The notes: generated by a model from the sequence alone, not told the origin. Numbered from the stretch's first letter, positions 17,609 through 28,247 are shown. The stretch is 64,000 nucleotides of DNA from Parachitinimonas caeni (GCF_030129945.1 NZ_JARRAF010000018.1:34403-98402), one strand, 5' to 3'. Numbers and translations: made by a program.

Positions 17609-18436
17609 TCAGTTGTTGCCCGCCTGATACTGCCTGTATAGCTGCGCCTCCATCCTCTCACGCACTGCTGCCAGCTTTTGCCAGATGCGTTGAGCTGCGG
17701 CAGGGCTTTCGCTAAAGAAGTTGCGGCTGAAAATCAGGTAATAGTCGCGAGACAATAAAGGTGGCCCGGTTTTTTCTATGTCCTCAATCTTGTTGCTGCC
17801 AAGATAGGCATCGACCGTTGGTTCCAGCCCTGCATAGATATCAACCCGTCCCAGGCGCAGTTTACCCACATTGCCCTGGGTGCCAGACGCGCCATCATCC
17901 ACCTCTACGCCTTTTTCCCGGAGGGTGCTGACGATGACCCAGCCCGTGTTGGCCCCAACCGGCTTCTGCAGGTTTTCAAAGGTGTTGCCATTCCAGCTGG
18001 CGTTGCCATCTTTACGGCGATAGGCCCGGTAGATGATGTGGGTGGCTCGCAAGCTGGGATCGGGTCGTCCGGTTTTGGTCGGGTAGATGAATTTCCTGGC
18101 CCGCTCTTCGGTATACGAGAAGATGAAAGCACCGTCTACCTGACTCTCTTCGAGCATTTTAAGCATGCGCAACTGCGGCAATCGCACCAACTCCAGACGA
18201 AAGCCGGCATCTGTGACGGCCTGTTGTACCAGCTCAACCGCAAGGCCGGGCGGGGTGGCGGCGGCTGCGCCATTGCCATTCAAAAAGGGGGGCGAATCGG
18301 TATCGACATAGGCGAGCCGCACCAGCAGCGGCTCTGCCCGAACCGGCTGGATCAGCGCCATTATCAGCAGCCAAGCTAAGGCCGCACCTGATCGTAACCA
18401 CATCATGCAGAATCCGGAGACTGAACCCTCTTTCAT
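17609..18436 (-). CDS. Periplasmic substrate-binding-like protein, paralogue 2
   Basis: A 275-residue paralogue of the downstream gene, with a signal peptide ending near PVRA (about residue 34) and a PBP2-type domain: PGLAVELVQQAVTDAGFRLE, LPQLRMLKMLEESQVDGAFI, YTEERARKFIYP. Alternative ATGs at 18406 and 18403 would give a more typical signal peptide (MMWLRSGAALAW); neither start has a strong ribosome binding site. A transporter is not present beside it. It is divergent from the small genes at 18520, with an inverted repeat between. Confidence 0.75.
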   Translation of the reverse strand: MKEGSVSGFCMMWLRSGAALAWLLIMALIQPVRAEPLLVRLAYVDTDSPPFLNGNGAAAATPPGLAVELVQQAVTDAGFRLELVRLPQLRMLKMLEESQVDGAFIFSYTEERARKFIYPTKTGRPDPSLRATHIIYRAYRRKDGNASWNGNTFENLQKPVGANTGWVIVSTLREKGVEVDDGASGTQGNVGKLRLGRVDIYAGLEPTVDAYLGSNKIEDIEKTGPPLLSRDYYLIFSRNFFSESPAAAQRIWQKLAAVRERMEAQLYRQYQAGNN

Positions 18437-18480
18437 TCTTAGAACAAGATCAGGGACTTGCTGAAAATTCTTCTTATTTT

Positions 18481-18496
18481 TGTTACATTGGTAACA
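18481..18496. promoter_or_regulatory. Inverted repeat, candidate operator
   Basis: TGTTACATTGGTAACA has perfect 6-base arms with a 4-base spacer. It lies between divergent genes, 23 bases before the ATG at 18520. Confidence 0.45.
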
Positions 18497-18519
18497 TGTT
18501 ATTTGTGTTGGAATGAGTC

Positions 18520-18903
18520 ATGACAGATCTGGAGTTTATCGACGCGCTGGAAAGTGGCGAGCTGCTACCCGAGCAATTCAATCATGCAGCGCATATACGG
18601 GCAGCCTGCATCTATCTGCGACACCAGCCCTTTCTGGATGCTGCGGTCAGTATGCGTAATGCCTTGCAGGCATTTACCGCACGAATCGGCAAGGATGGGC
18701 TCTACCACGAAACGCTGACTTTGGCGTTGATGAGCATTGTGGCGGATCGCCTGGAGCGGTTTGAAGGGAATGACTGGCAAGCGTTTCTGATGGCTAACCC
18801 TGATTTGTCGGAGCGGACGTTGCTGAACAGCTACTACCGCCCCGAGACTCTGGGCTCAGATCTGGCTCGTCAGCGTCTGGTGCTGGAGCGGCGTGGCGAA
18901 TAA
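18520..18903 (+). CDS. Conserved small protein of unknown function
   Basis: A 127-residue soluble protein with no signal peptide. Conserved-looking residues include FNHAAHIRAACIYLRHQPF and YHETLTLALMSIV, a pattern of histidines that could bind a metal. I recognise it as the sort of helical protein annotated as conserved hypothetical, but I cannot name a function. It starts 23 bases after a candidate operator and is followed after 81 bases by another small gene in the same direction. Confidence 0.65.
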   Translation: MTDLEFIDALESGELLPEQFNHAAHIRAACIYLRHQPFLDAAVSMRNALQAFTARIGKDGLYHETLTLALMSIVADRLERFEGNDWQAFLMANPDLSERTLLNSYYRPETLGSDLARQRLVLERRGE

Positions 18904-18984
18904 AGGCCCGTGCGTGTTCGCTTCTCAATCGGAAAGCAAATGCAAATATCAAATTCGAAGATCAATGATGACGTGGAGGATGTA

Positions 18985-19275
18985 ATGACTGACCAAATCA
19001 ACAAGAGCCCAACCGAGACACCGACAGAGGCTCTGGTGGTGGAGCGGGTGCAAACCGGCTTGCGGATTGAAAAGCGCATGCTCAAAGTGCTGAAAGCGCT
19101 GGCCGAATACCATGACATCAGCCTTGGTGATCTGATGGAAGGTATTGTGTTGCATGCCTTTGACGGCAAGACCCCGTTCAGCCCGCAAACGTTGGCGCGG
19201 ATTGCCGACCTCAAACGGGTCTATGGGCTGGATCTGGACTCCAGTGCCAGTCATCGCTTGATCGAGCGAAACTAA
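18985..19275 (+). CDS. Small protein, possibly ribbon-helix-helix
   Basis: A 96-residue protein. The ATG at 18985 is chosen because GGAGG lies seven bases upstream; the open frame reaches back to 18910 with weaker starts. The core VERVQTGLRIEKRMLKVLKA followed by AEYHDISLGDLMEGIVLHAF looks like a ribbon-helix-helix fold, suggesting DNA binding, possibly to its own promoter region. This is a fold guess from pattern, not a firm assignment. It probably forms an operon with the preceding gene. Confidence 0.6.
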   Translation: MTDQINKSPTETPTEALVVERVQTGLRIEKRMLKVLKALAEYHDISLGDLMEGIVLHAFDGKTPFSPQTLARIADLKRVYGLDLDSSASHRLIERN

Positions 19276-19303
19276 AGCCGGGCGGCCGATGCTGGTCGCC
19301 CCC

Positions 19304-19717
19304 TCACTTCTTCATCATGAGCCAGAGTCCGGCAAAGCTCAGGCTCATGCCAAGCAGCTTGCTGCCGGATGGCTGCTCCCGAAACAGCCAGTACCCAAGT
19401 GGAGCCAGCAGCAAGGTGCTCAAAACATTGGTACTGAGGGCGGCCTGCCCAACATGCCAGCCACTGCGATATGCCAGAACGAAACCGACCTCGATGCCGA
19501 CGATGCCAAGTGCAACACCCGCGCTGCTCCAGTTGAGCGCCGCCAGGCTGCGGTTCCCTGCCGGAAACAGGACCATGCCACCGATGCAGGCAATCAAGGC
19601 AAAGCCATAGCTGATAGCCAGCGCCAGAAAAGGGTTACTGTCTGCAGGTACTTGCTTGACGGACAGGTGGTAGACGACAGAGCCGATGGCGGCAATCAAT
19701 AAGGCGGCGATATACAT
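19304..19717 (-). CDS. Short DMT/EamA-type membrane protein
   Basis: A 137-residue protein with four predicted membrane helices, resembling a half-size EamA/small multidrug-resistance module of the drug/metabolite transporter superfamily: ALAISYGFALIACIGGMVLF, then LGIVGIEVGFVLAYR and the C-terminal LLGMSLSFAGLWLMMKK. Such half-size proteins generally work as dimers. It is transcribed away from the LysR gene at 19937, the classical arrangement of a LysR regulator and its target; substrate unknown. Confidence 0.7.
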   Translation of the reverse strand: MYIAALLIAAIGSVVYHLSVKQVPADSNPFLALAISYGFALIACIGGMVLFPAGNRSLAALNWSSAGVALGIVGIEVGFVLAYRSGWHVGQAALSTNVLSTLLLAPLGYWLFREQPSGSKLLGMSLSFAGLWLMMKK

Positions 19718-19936
19718 GGCGAGAGTCTTTGATTAGCGGTTCCAGATCTGCGGCGTAGTGGTCTGCCTGTTTCCAGCGGGGGTATTCCAGATTTCTCGAC
19801 TGGATGGCATCCGTAACGACGTGCAGCAGACTTGGATGAGTTGTCATAAAAAGCAGCTTACTGTCATCTTAACGGCGGACTCTGGTTATCGGTAGAATGC
19901 GCTTTGTGATGTCAGTTATAAGACTTGTTTATACCA

Positions 19937-20812
19937 ATGGATATTGATACCTCTCTGCTGCGGGCTTTCGTGATGGTCGTCCGGCACGGCAGCATCAATC
20001 GTGCGGCCAGCTTGCTGGGCCGCACACAACCCGCCCTGAGCCAGCAGATGCGCAAGCTTGAAGAGTTGCTGGGGCAGGCTGTGCTGGTACGCTCAACACG
20101 AGGTATCAGCCTCACGCCTTCGGGAGAGACATTGCTGCCTTACGCTGAGCGCATCGTGGCTTTGGCCGATCAGGTGGTGCCGGATATGCGGGGGCCGGCC
20201 AAGGCGGGCAACCTGCTACGTAAGGTTGGACTGATTGAAGACTTGATCGGTGCGCGTTTGCCGAATGTACTGGCGGATTTCGCAGCTGTTCATCCGGGTC
20301 TACGGTTGGAGGTGCAGGTTGCCCCCTGGCGTCAGATGAGCCAAGCCTTCATAGAGGGTGAGCTTGATGTGCTGGTGACGGATCTTGCAGCGGCAGAGGA
20401 TATTCCTCAGCCTCCGGTGGGTATGTTTGCCTGCCCGCTGGTGTGGCTGGGCGCAATGGGGCAGGCATGGCCAGACCCGCTACCGCTTATTATGTTTGCG
20501 CCGCCTTGCACTTGGCGCGCCACCATCCTGACCGCGTTGAATCGCACGCAGATGCCCTGGCAGATCATGTTTGAAAGCCCCAGCTATCAGGCGGTTCAGG
20601 CAGCCTTGCAGGCAGGGCTGGGCCTGACGGCCTTGTTGCCGGATGCGGTGCCTCGTGGCGTGCAACGCGTCGTCGATGAGCGATTGCCGCCTTTGCCACC
20701 GGTTTCGATCGGTGTGTTCCGTCAGCCCACAACGATGGGTGATCCGATTACTGATGAGTTATGCCGATTGTTCCTGCGTGAGATTGGCGGTATTGCCGCG
20801 CAAACGGCTTAA
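19937..20812 (+). CDS. LysR-family transcriptional regulator
   Basis: A 291-residue LysR regulator starting MDIDTSLLRAFVMVVRHGSI, with the helix-turn-helix at about residues 4-62 (RTQPALSQQMRKLEELLGQA) and an effector-binding domain. A TTG at 19925 would add four residues; neither start has a good ribosome binding site. It is divergent from the DMT-type membrane protein gene and probably regulates it. The intergenic region ends in TATAAGACTTGTTTATA, a loose dyad next to the start that could be an autoregulatory site. Confidence 0.85.
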   Translation: MDIDTSLLRAFVMVVRHGSINRAASLLGRTQPALSQQMRKLEELLGQAVLVRSTRGISLTPSGETLLPYAERIVALADQVVPDMRGPAKAGNLLRKVGLIEDLIGARLPNVLADFAAVHPGLRLEVQVAPWRQMSQAFIEGELDVLVTDLAAAEDIPQPPVGMFACPLVWLGAMGQAWPDPLPLIMFAPPCTWRATILTALNRTQMPWQIMFESPSYQAVQAALQAGLGLTALLPDAVPRGVQRVVDERLPPLPPVSIGVFRQPTTMGDPITDELCRLFLREIGGIAAQTA

Positions 20813-20813
20813 G

Positions 20814-20843
20814 GCCTGTTGACATCTTGTTTCCGGTCGCGCC
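20814..20843 (+). repeat. Repeat element D (single core copy)
   Basis: GCCTGTTGACATCTTGTTTC followed by CGGTCGCGCC matches the repeat core. It starts just after the LysR stop codon. Confidence 0.7.
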
Positions 20844-20905
20844 GTTGCCATCGCACGCAATGACGCGGACGGATCGCCGGTCTGCCCGAAGCGCCCGATA
20901 GCCAG

Positions 20906-20944
20906 CGAGGGGAATGCTTACTCCTTCAGCGACTCTTCCCCTCG
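20906..20944. terminator. Stem-loop between convergent lysR and dapE
   Basis: CGAGGGGAA (20906-20914) and TTCCCCTCG (20936-20944) form a 9-base stem with a 21-base loop, between two converging genes. There is no U-run, so terminator function is uncertain. Confidence 0.4.
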
Positions 20945-20960
20945 GGTGCTTGCTGCGCAC

Positions 20961-22432
<1,472 letters not shown>

Positions 22433-22456
22433 GCTGTCATAGGTCCTTGGAGGCAT

Positions 22457-22490
22457 AAAAAATAAAAAGGCGAGCCTCCTGGCTCGCCCC
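22457..22490 (-). terminator. Intrinsic terminator of pilU
   Basis: On the minus strand GGCGAGCC, loop AGGA, GGCTCGCC is followed by TTTTTATTTTTTA. It lies downstream of pilU and immediately before the YffB-like gene. Confidence 0.9.
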
Positions 22491-22529
22491 GCAGAGGGTG
22501 ATTCCTGGCTCTGAAGAGGTTTCAGCTTT

Positions 22530-22557
22530 GCGCCAAAACTGAAATTTCAACAGAGCC
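22530..22557 (-). repeat. Repeat element E (degenerate core)
   Basis: The minus strand reads GGCTCTGTTGAAATTTCAGT then TTTGGCGC. The first ten bases match the repeat core exactly; the rest is diverged. It lies just after the pilU stop. Confidence 0.45.
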
Positions 22558-22562
22558 CCGTT

Positions 22563-23714
22563 TCAATGCAAGTCGATGTTGAAACTGACATCGGAGGCAG
22601 GAGGGGCTGCTCGCTCCCCAGTCTTGGCGGCTTTCTGGGCTTCCAACTCTTCAAGTGACTGAGCGTTGTTCACCAGCCATGCAAGGTTGGTGGCCGAATC
22701 CGAATTCTTCAAGGCTTCCTCATAGGTGATTTCACCTTCCTTGAACAGTTTGTACAGCGCCTGCTCGAAAGTCTGGGAACCTTCGTAAAGGCTATTCTCC
22801 ATGGCATCCTTGATCTGGTCGATCTCGCCGTTCTTGATCAATTCAGAAATCCGCGCCGAATTGACCAAGACTTCAACCGCTGGTGTCAGCGTCCCTCGCT
22901 TATTGCGGACCAAACGCTGCGAAATCACGGCCTTCAATGCCACCGACAAGTCCATCAACAGACTCTCGCGCGCATCATGCGGGAAGAAGTTAATGATACG
23001 GTTGAGCATGTGATAGCTGTTGTTGGCGTGTAGGGTGGAGATGCACAAATGACCTGCCTGTGCGTAGGCCATGGCTTGCTGCATGACGAGCTTGTCGCGA
23101 ACCTCGCCGATCATCAGAACATCGGGCGCTTCCCGCATCGCGTTCTTCAGTGCATCAGAGTAACTGTGGGTGTCGATGCCCACTTCGCGTTGGCTGACGA
23201 TAGATTTTTTGTGGGTATACAAATACTCGACCGGGTCTTCGATGGTCAGGATGTGACCAGGGGTGGTGCTGTTCCGGTACTCCAACATCGCCGTTACCGT
23301 TGATGACTTGCCACTGCCTGTTGCGCCCACCAGAAAGATCAGACCACGCTTTTCCAGGATCAGCGACTTCAAAACCTCTGGCAGGCGCAATTCCTCGATA
23401 CCGGGAGAAGTGGCTTTGACGTAGCGGATCACCATCGCGACACTGCCGCGTTGCTTGAATACGTTGACGCGAAAGCTACCCAAGCCTTCTACACCCTGAC
23501 GAAAGTTCATTTCCCAATCGCGCTCGAAGTCGGAGATTTGCTCGTCGTTCATCAGCTCATATGCAAGCTGCTTGACGTGATCCGGCGACAAAACCTGTTT
23601 ATTCACCGGGTGAATGACACCCTGGATCTTGACCTGGACTGGGGCGCCAGCAGTAACAAACAGGTCGGTGGCCTGGCGCTCGGCCATCAATTTGAAATAG
23701 GGCAGCAGGTTCAT
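22563..23714 (-). CDS. pilU: Type IV pilus retraction ATPase PilU
   Basis: A 383-residue-class PilT/PilU family ATPase (ATG at 23714). Walker A is GATGSGKSST (residues 130-139), followed by HILTIEDPVEYLYTHKKSIV, the Walker B/His-box area in APDVLMIGEVRD, and HLCISTLHANNSYHMLNRI. The start MNLLPYFKLMAERQATDLF and the extended C-terminal tail rich in alanine and charged residues favour PilU over PilT. It powers retraction together with PilT for twitching motility and DNA uptake. No pilT is adjacent within the window. The upstream 23745 start adds ten unlikely residues. Confidence 0.87.
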   Translation of the reverse strand: MNLLPYFKLMAERQATDLFVTAGAPVQVKIQGVIHPVNKQVLSPDHVKQLAYELMNDEQISDFERDWEMNFRQGVEGLGSFRVNVFKQRGSVAMVIRYVKATSPGIEELRLPEVLKSLILEKRGLIFLVGATGSGKSSTVTAMLEYRNSTTPGHILTIEDPVEYLYTHKKSIVSQREVGIDTHSYSDALKNAMREAPDVLMIGEVRDKLVMQQAMAYAQAGHLCISTLHANNSYHMLNRIINFFPHDARESLLMDLSVALKAVISQRLVRNKRGTLTPAVEVLVNSARISELIKNGEIDQIKDAMENSLYEGSQTFEQALYKLFKEGEITYEEALKNSDSATNLAWLVNNAQSLEELEAQKAAKTGERAAPPASDVSFNIDLH

Positions 23715-23856
23715 GGCTATGTATTTCTGGTAACTGGCAATCAAATATCGGTGTAGTGGCCGTATTGGCAGGGTACCGAACCGCTTGTCCTGAAGCAGCT
23801 TCGGCAGGCGAGTTTAGCACGCTGTCCTAAAATCGCTACCCGACCTGCGGGGCGGG

Positions 23857-23889
23857 AAAAGGCGCTACCTGACTGTCGCAAGCGCCTTT
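23857..23889. terminator. Hairpin with A- and T-flanks
   Basis: AAAAGGCGCT and AGCGCCTTT pair around a 14-base loop. It may act as a second terminator for fadD transcripts on the minus strand. The surrounding gap from 23715 to 24049 contains no recognisable gene. Confidence 0.4.
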
Positions 23890-24049
23890 GTTCGGTATGT
23901 TTCTGAATCCAAACCTAAATAATAGGCACTTTCAGCAAAGCCCCTACCATCCTGTATGTGATGGGTGTCAAGTGACGCAGGGGCGCTGCACGGCTTGTTG
24001 ATGGATTCGCAGATTTCAGTGTAGACCGCTTCCTGGAATTGTCAGACAG

Positions 24050-24074
24050 CAAAAAGCCCGCTGATCGCGGGCTT
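24050..24074 (-). terminator. Intrinsic terminator of fadD
   Basis: On the minus strand AAGCCCGC, five-base loop, GCGGGCTT is followed by TTTGCTG. It lies about 50 bases after the fadD stop. Confidence 0.8.
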
Positions 24075-24122
24075 CTGGCTTGTTGCGAGGCAGCGAAACG
24101 CCGCCATGAAGAGAACGTCCAG

Positions 24123-25811
24123 TCAGGCGGGAACTTTGTTCTTGGCAACTTCCTCATCGCGCAATGCCCGGCGCAAAATTTTACCGACATTGGTCTTGGG
24201 TAACTCGCTACGAAACTCAATGTACTTTGGAAGCTTGTAGCCGGTTAGGTTCTTTTTGCAGTGCTCATGCAGATCTTTATCGGTGAGATTGGGGTCCTTT
24301 TTCACCACGAAGACCTTCACCACCTCACCTGACTTATCATCAGGTATGCCGATACAGGCGACTTCTAACACGCCGCTGTGCATTGCTACCACATCTTCGA
24401 CTTCGTTCGGGTAAACGTTGAAACCGGATACCAGAATCATGTCCTTCTTCCGATCAACCAGTTTCACGAAGCCATCCGGAGTGATCATCGCCATATCGCC
24501 GGTCTTCAAAAAGCCGTCCGCATCAATGACTTTGGCGGTCTCATCAGGCCGGTTCCAATAACCCTTCATCACCTGTGGGCCACGCACGCACAATTCGCCA
24601 GCTTCCCCCATTGCTACCGGCTTGCCCTCCTCGTCACGCAGGTCGATTTCTGTTGAAGGCACAGGTACGCCAATCGTGCCGTTGTAGTCGCGCTGGTTCA
24701 TCGGATTGATACACACTGCTGGCGATGCCTCTGTTAGCCCGTACGCCTCAACCAGCGGTACACCGGTCACTTGCTTCCATTTCTCAGCGACGGCTTTCTG
24801 TACCGCCGTGCCCCCACCCAGAGCCATTTTCCAGGTCTTGAAATTGATCTTGCCGAAGTCAGGATTGTTGATCAGGGCGTTGAACAATGTGTTGACGCCA
24901 GTCATGCAGGTGACCGGGTATTTGTCTATTTCCTTAACGAAACCAGGAATGTCCCGAGGATTGGTGATCAGCAGGTTCAGGCCGCCAATCTTTGAGAAGA
25001 CCATGCAATTGGCTGTCAGACAGAAGATGTGATACAGCGGCAAGGCGGTAACGATGATCTCTTTGCCTTCTTCAACCAAGGGGCGTAGCCAAGCATGGGC
25101 CTGTTGCATATTGGCGATGATGTTGCGGTTGATCAGCATCGCGCCCTTGGAGACCCCGGTGGTACCGCCCGTGTACTGTAAAAAGGCGATATCCTCGTGG
25201 CCTATGTCAACAGGCTTCAGCGCCTGCCGGGAACCCACTGTCAGAGCAGTCTTGAAGGGGACATGACCAGGGATATTCCAGTCTGGCACCATTTTCTTCA
25301 CGTTCTTGATGACATAGTTGACGATCAAGGACTTCGGAAAGCTCAGCATGTCACCAATATTGGTGACGATGACATTCTTGACCGGCGTTTTAGGCAAGAC
25401 TTCCTGAAGAACATGAGCAAAATTGGAAACAATGACGATGGTGGTAGAGCCGGAGTCCTTCAGCTGATGCTCCAGCTCGCGAGGCGTATACAGCGGGTTC
25501 ACATTCACGACGGTCAGGCCGGCCCGCAATATGCCGAATATTGCAATCGGGTATTGCAACAGATTGGGCATCATCACAGCTACACGATCGCCCTTGACCA
25601 GCTTTAGTTCGGTTTGTAGAAAAGCCGCGAAGTCCCGCGATGCTTTGTCTACCTCGCCATAGGTCATTACCTTTCCCATATTGGCAAAAGCTGGCCGGTC
25701 GCGAAATTTTTGCGCGCTCTTTTCGAATACCTCTGCCACGGAGCGGAATTCGTTCAGATCGATTTCCTCAGGGACTCCGGGTTGGTAGTTCTTGAGCCAG
25801 ATTTTCTCCAT
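24123..25811 (-). CDS. fadD: Long-chain fatty-acid-CoA ligase
   Basis: The 562-residue enzyme activates long-chain fatty acids with ATP and CoA, feeding beta-oxidation and lipid synthesis. The AMP-binding P-loop reads AFLQYTGGTTGVSKGAMLIN, followed by VEAYGLTEASPAVCINP and the C-terminal motifs FLKTGDMAMI and GKILRRALRDEE. The N-terminus MEKIWLKNYQPGVPEEIDLN matches typical FadD, and length is normal. GGAG lies about ten bases before the ATG. It is monocistronic. Confidence 0.95.
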   Translation of the reverse strand: MEKIWLKNYQPGVPEEIDLNEFRSVAEVFEKSAQKFRDRPAFANMGKVMTYGEVDKASRDFAAFLQTELKLVKGDRVAVMMPNLLQYPIAIFGILRAGLTVVNVNPLYTPRELEHQLKDSGSTTIVIVSNFAHVLQEVLPKTPVKNVIVTNIGDMLSFPKSLIVNYVIKNVKKMVPDWNIPGHVPFKTALTVGSRQALKPVDIGHEDIAFLQYTGGTTGVSKGAMLINRNIIANMQQAHAWLRPLVEEGKEIIVTALPLYHIFCLTANCMVFSKIGGLNLLITNPRDIPGFVKEIDKYPVTCMTGVNTLFNALINNPDFGKINFKTWKMALGGGTAVQKAVAEKWKQVTGVPLVEAYGLTEASPAVCINPMNQRDYNGTIGVPVPSTEIDLRDEEGKPVAMGEAGELCVRGPQVMKGYWNRPDETAKVIDADGFLKTGDMAMITPDGFVKLVDRKKDMILVSGFNVYPNEVEDVVAMHSGVLEVACIGIPDDKSGEVVKVFVVKKDPNLTDKDLHEHCKKNLTGYKLPKYIEFRSELPKTNVGKILRRALRDEEVAKNKVPA

Positions 25812-26121
25812 TTTTGTCTACTCCGTTATGTGGCGGTCTGATCCGTATAATCGTAGCTGCTGACGCAGTTTGCCAAAAGCAATAAGCTGTTGAACACTCT
25901 TCTCCAGCACATATCTAACAAAGACGGTTATGGCTGTGCAAAGAGTCAAGGCATGTCAAATACCATAAAATCGCGAACCGGGTTGCCGCTGTTATAGCCA
26001 ATGCATGGCAGTCTTTTACCAAGCAAGCGATTGACCGCCTGATACTCTACCCGAAACGGAAAGCTGGGGAAAACCCCCGATCTTGCCAAGCAGCCTTTTG
26101 GTTCGTCGCTTACGGGTAATG
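25812..26121. other. Intergenic region upstream of the rimP operon
   Basis: No gene, tRNA or repeat was recognised between the fadD start and the rimP promoter. In particular there is no initiator tRNA gene of the kind that precedes rimP in enteric bacteria. Confidence 0.6.
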
Positions 26122-26150
26122 TTCCGTTTCGGGCAATAAGTTGTTACAAT
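26122..26150 (+). promoter_or_regulatory. Candidate promoter of the rimP-nusA-infB operon
   Basis: A weak -35 TTCCGT (26122-26127), 17-base spacer and a good -10 TACAAT (26145-26150) point to transcription starting near 26157, about 25 bases before the leader hairpin. Confidence 0.6.
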
Positions 26151-26181
26151 AGCGGCGATTTTCGATTCCGCGTTTACTAGG

Positions 26182-26205
26182 ATGGGCTCTGAGCCCATTT
26201 TTTAT
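26182..26205 (+). promoter_or_regulatory. rimP leader: terminator-type attenuator
   Basis: ATGGGCT, loop CTG, AGCCCAT is followed by a T-rich run (TTTTTATTT), an intrinsic terminator in the 5' leader 47 bases before the rimP start. Its sequence and position resemble the rimP-leader element described from proteobacterial attenuation screens. NusA encoded downstream modulates termination, so autoregulation is plausible. Confidence 0.75.
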
Positions 26206-26251
26206 TTCTGTTTCAGGATTTGCAAAATTCCTTGGACGGTGCTTGGTTGTT

Positions 26252-26680
26252 ATGAATCTTTTGGAATTGCTGGAAAAAACTCTGCCTGGGCTAGGCTATG
26301 AACTTGCAGATCTTGAGGTCGGCGGCATGGGCTTGGTACGCGTGTTTATCGACAAACAGCCTGGGGGCATCACGGTTGAAGATTGTGTGACTGTCAGTAA
26401 CCATCTGACCCGCTTGTTTGAAGTGGAAGGTATCGATTTCGATCGACTTGAAGTGTCGTCGCCCGGCTTGGATCGTCCTCTGAAAAAGGAGTCCGATTTT
26501 GTTCGCTTTGTCGGTCATGAGGCCAAGGTGAAGCTCAGACTTCCGATTGAGGGTAGAAAAGTGTTTGTTGGCGTCATTCTTGGCGTGGTCGATGGCGTGG
26601 TAAATCTGCAAGTTGAGTCAACCACCGTTGGGTTGGGGCTGTCCCAAATCGACAAGGCTAGGTTGGTCCCCAAGTTCTGA
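26252..26680 (+). CDS. rimP: Ribosome maturation factor RimP
   Basis: The 142-residue protein assists 30S subunit maturation. Motifs include [10 protein letters not shown] near the N-terminus, [20 protein letters not shown], and [20 protein letters not shown], all characteristic. The ATG at 26252 gives the family-typical start [18 protein letters not shown]; a TTG nine bases earlier has GGACGGT upstream and cannot be excluded. It is the first gene of the conserved operon rimP-nusA-infB-rbfA-truB. Confidence 0.95.
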   Translation: MNLLELLEKTLPGLGYELADLEVGGMGLVRVFIDKQPGGITVEDCVTVSNHLTRLFEVEGIDFDRLEVSSPGLDRPLKKESDFVRFVGHEAKVKLRLPIEGRKVFVGVILGVVDGVVNLQVESTTVGLGLSQIDKARLVPKF

Positions 26681-26774
26681 TTGGCGTTTGAGTGGTTATC
26701 TATTTCAAATGTATGCCAGAGATTGCATGAGTGTCGGCGTTGAAGACGTCGTTACGGTTGGAGGTAGCGCATAA

Positions 26775-28247
26775 ATGAGTCGTGAAATTCTATTGCTGGT
26801 GGATGCACTGGCAAGGGAGAAGAACGTCAATCCGGAGATCGTGTTTGGCGCGCTGGAGCTGGCGCTGGCATCTGCAACCAAAAAGCGTTTCCAGGATGAT
26901 GTGGATGTAAGGGTTACAATCAATCGTGATAACGGTGATTACCAAACATTTCGTCGATGGATTGTCGTGGAAGACGACATGCATGAGTTCCCATCGAAGG
27001 AATATGCCATTACAGACGCAGCCGAGCGTGATCCAAAGCTGAAAATTGGCGATTACATTGAAGAACCGCTGGAGCCTGTGGAGTTTGGCCGCATTGGCGC
27101 GCAGACTGCGAAGCAGGTTATTTTGCAAAAAATCAGGGATGCTGAGAGAGAGCAGATCCTTAATGATTTCTTGCAGCGTCGTGAACATCTGGTCACGGGC
27201 ACGGTAAAGCGTATCGAGCGTGGTAATGCGATTATCGAGTGCGGGAAATTGGAAGCAAAGTTGCCTCGTGATCACATGATCCCGAAAGAGAATTTACGTG
27301 TTGGCGATAGAGTTAGGGCTTACCTCTTAAAGGTTGATCGTGATGGGCGCGGCCAGCAGTTGATTCTCTCGCGTACCGCACCCGAGTTCATCATGAAGCT
27401 GTTTGAGCTTGAAGTGCCAGAGATTGAGGAAGGTGTTATCGAAATCAAGGCTGCGGCGCGCGATCCGGGAATGCGCGCAAAGATCGCCGTGAAATCAAAT
27501 GATCCACGTGTTGATCCTCAGGGTACCTGTATTGGCATGCGAGGCACACGGGTACAGGCAGTGACAGGCGAGTTGGCGGGAGAGCGTGTTGATATTGTCT
27601 TGTGGTCGGCAGACCCTGCGCAATTTGTAATCGGTGCATTGTCTCCTGCTGAAGTCAGCAAGATCATGGTGGACGAAGAGAGCCACAGTATGGATGTGGT
27701 AGTCGATGAAGAACAGTTGGCCCAAGCTATCGGACGTGGCGGCCAAAATGTTCGGTTGGCATCTGAGCTGACCGGGTGGCGTCTCGACATCATGACCGTT
27801 GCGGAAGCGGAAGAGAAGCACCAGGCCGAATTTTCTCGTGTTAGAGAATTGTTCATTTCTGCTTTGGATGTAGATGAGGAAGTTGCTGATATCCTGGTTC
27901 AGGAAGGCTTTGGAACGCTGGAGGAAGTGGCTTATGTTCCGATTGCTGAAATGCTGGAGATTGAAGCATTTGACGAAGCTTTAGTTGATGAGCTTCGAAG
28001 CCGTGCTCGCGATGCTTTGCTTACGCAAGCAATCGCGAAGGAAGAACAGGTTGAGCATGGGGCTGAAGAGTTGCTCAATCTGCAAGGTATGACAGCCGAT
28101 ATTGCACGCGCATTGGCGGCAAATGGTGTCGGTACTCGGGATGATCTGGCAGACCTCGCTGTGGACGATTTGGTCGAGATGGCAGGGATGGATGTTGATG
28201 CTGCCAAACAATTGATAATTACTGCTCGCGCCCACTGGTTTGCCTGA
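26775..28247 (+). CDS. nusA: Transcription termination/antitermination protein NusA
   Basis: The 490-residue NusA binds RNA polymerase and nascent RNA to modulate pausing, termination and antitermination. The N-terminal polymerase-binding domain ([18 protein letters not shown]) is followed by the S1 domain (about residues 135-200), two KH domains (including [20 protein letters not shown] and [18 protein letters not shown]) and two C-terminal acidic repeats ending [16 protein letters not shown]. Ribosome binding site GGAGGTAGCG precedes the ATG. The length equals that of E. coli NusA. Confidence 0.98.
   Translation: MSREILLLVDALAREKNVNPEIVFGALELALASATKKRFQDDVDVRVTINRDNGDYQTFRRWIVVEDDMHEFPSKEYAITDAAERDPKLKIGDYIEEPLEPVEFGRIGAQTAKQVILQKIRDAEREQILNDFLQRREHLVTGTVKRIERGNAIIECGKLEAKLPRDHMIPKENLRVGDRVRAYLLKVDRDGRGQQLILSRTAPEFIMKLFELEVPEIEEGVIEIKAAARDPGMRAKIAVKSNDPRVDPQGTCIGMRGTRVQAVTGELAGERVDIVLWSADPAQFVIGALSPAEVSKIMVDEESHSMDVVVDEEQLAQAIGRGGQNVRLASELTGWRLDIMTVAEAEEKHQAEFSRVRELFISALDVDEEVADILVQEGFGTLEEVAYVPIAEMLEIEAFDEALVDELRSRARDALLTQAIAKEEQVEHGAEELLNLQGMTADIARALAANGVGTRDDLADLAVDDLVEMAGMDVDAAKQLIITARAHWFA

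Noticed and set aside
23894..24049. Possible small RNA between pilU and fadD
   Set aside because: There is a hairpin at each side but no promoter or conserved structure I can support; the hairpins are better explained as terminators.
26016..26198. Minus-strand 60-residue frame upstream of rimP
   Set aside because: It overlaps the rimP promoter and leader terminator and has no protein motif.
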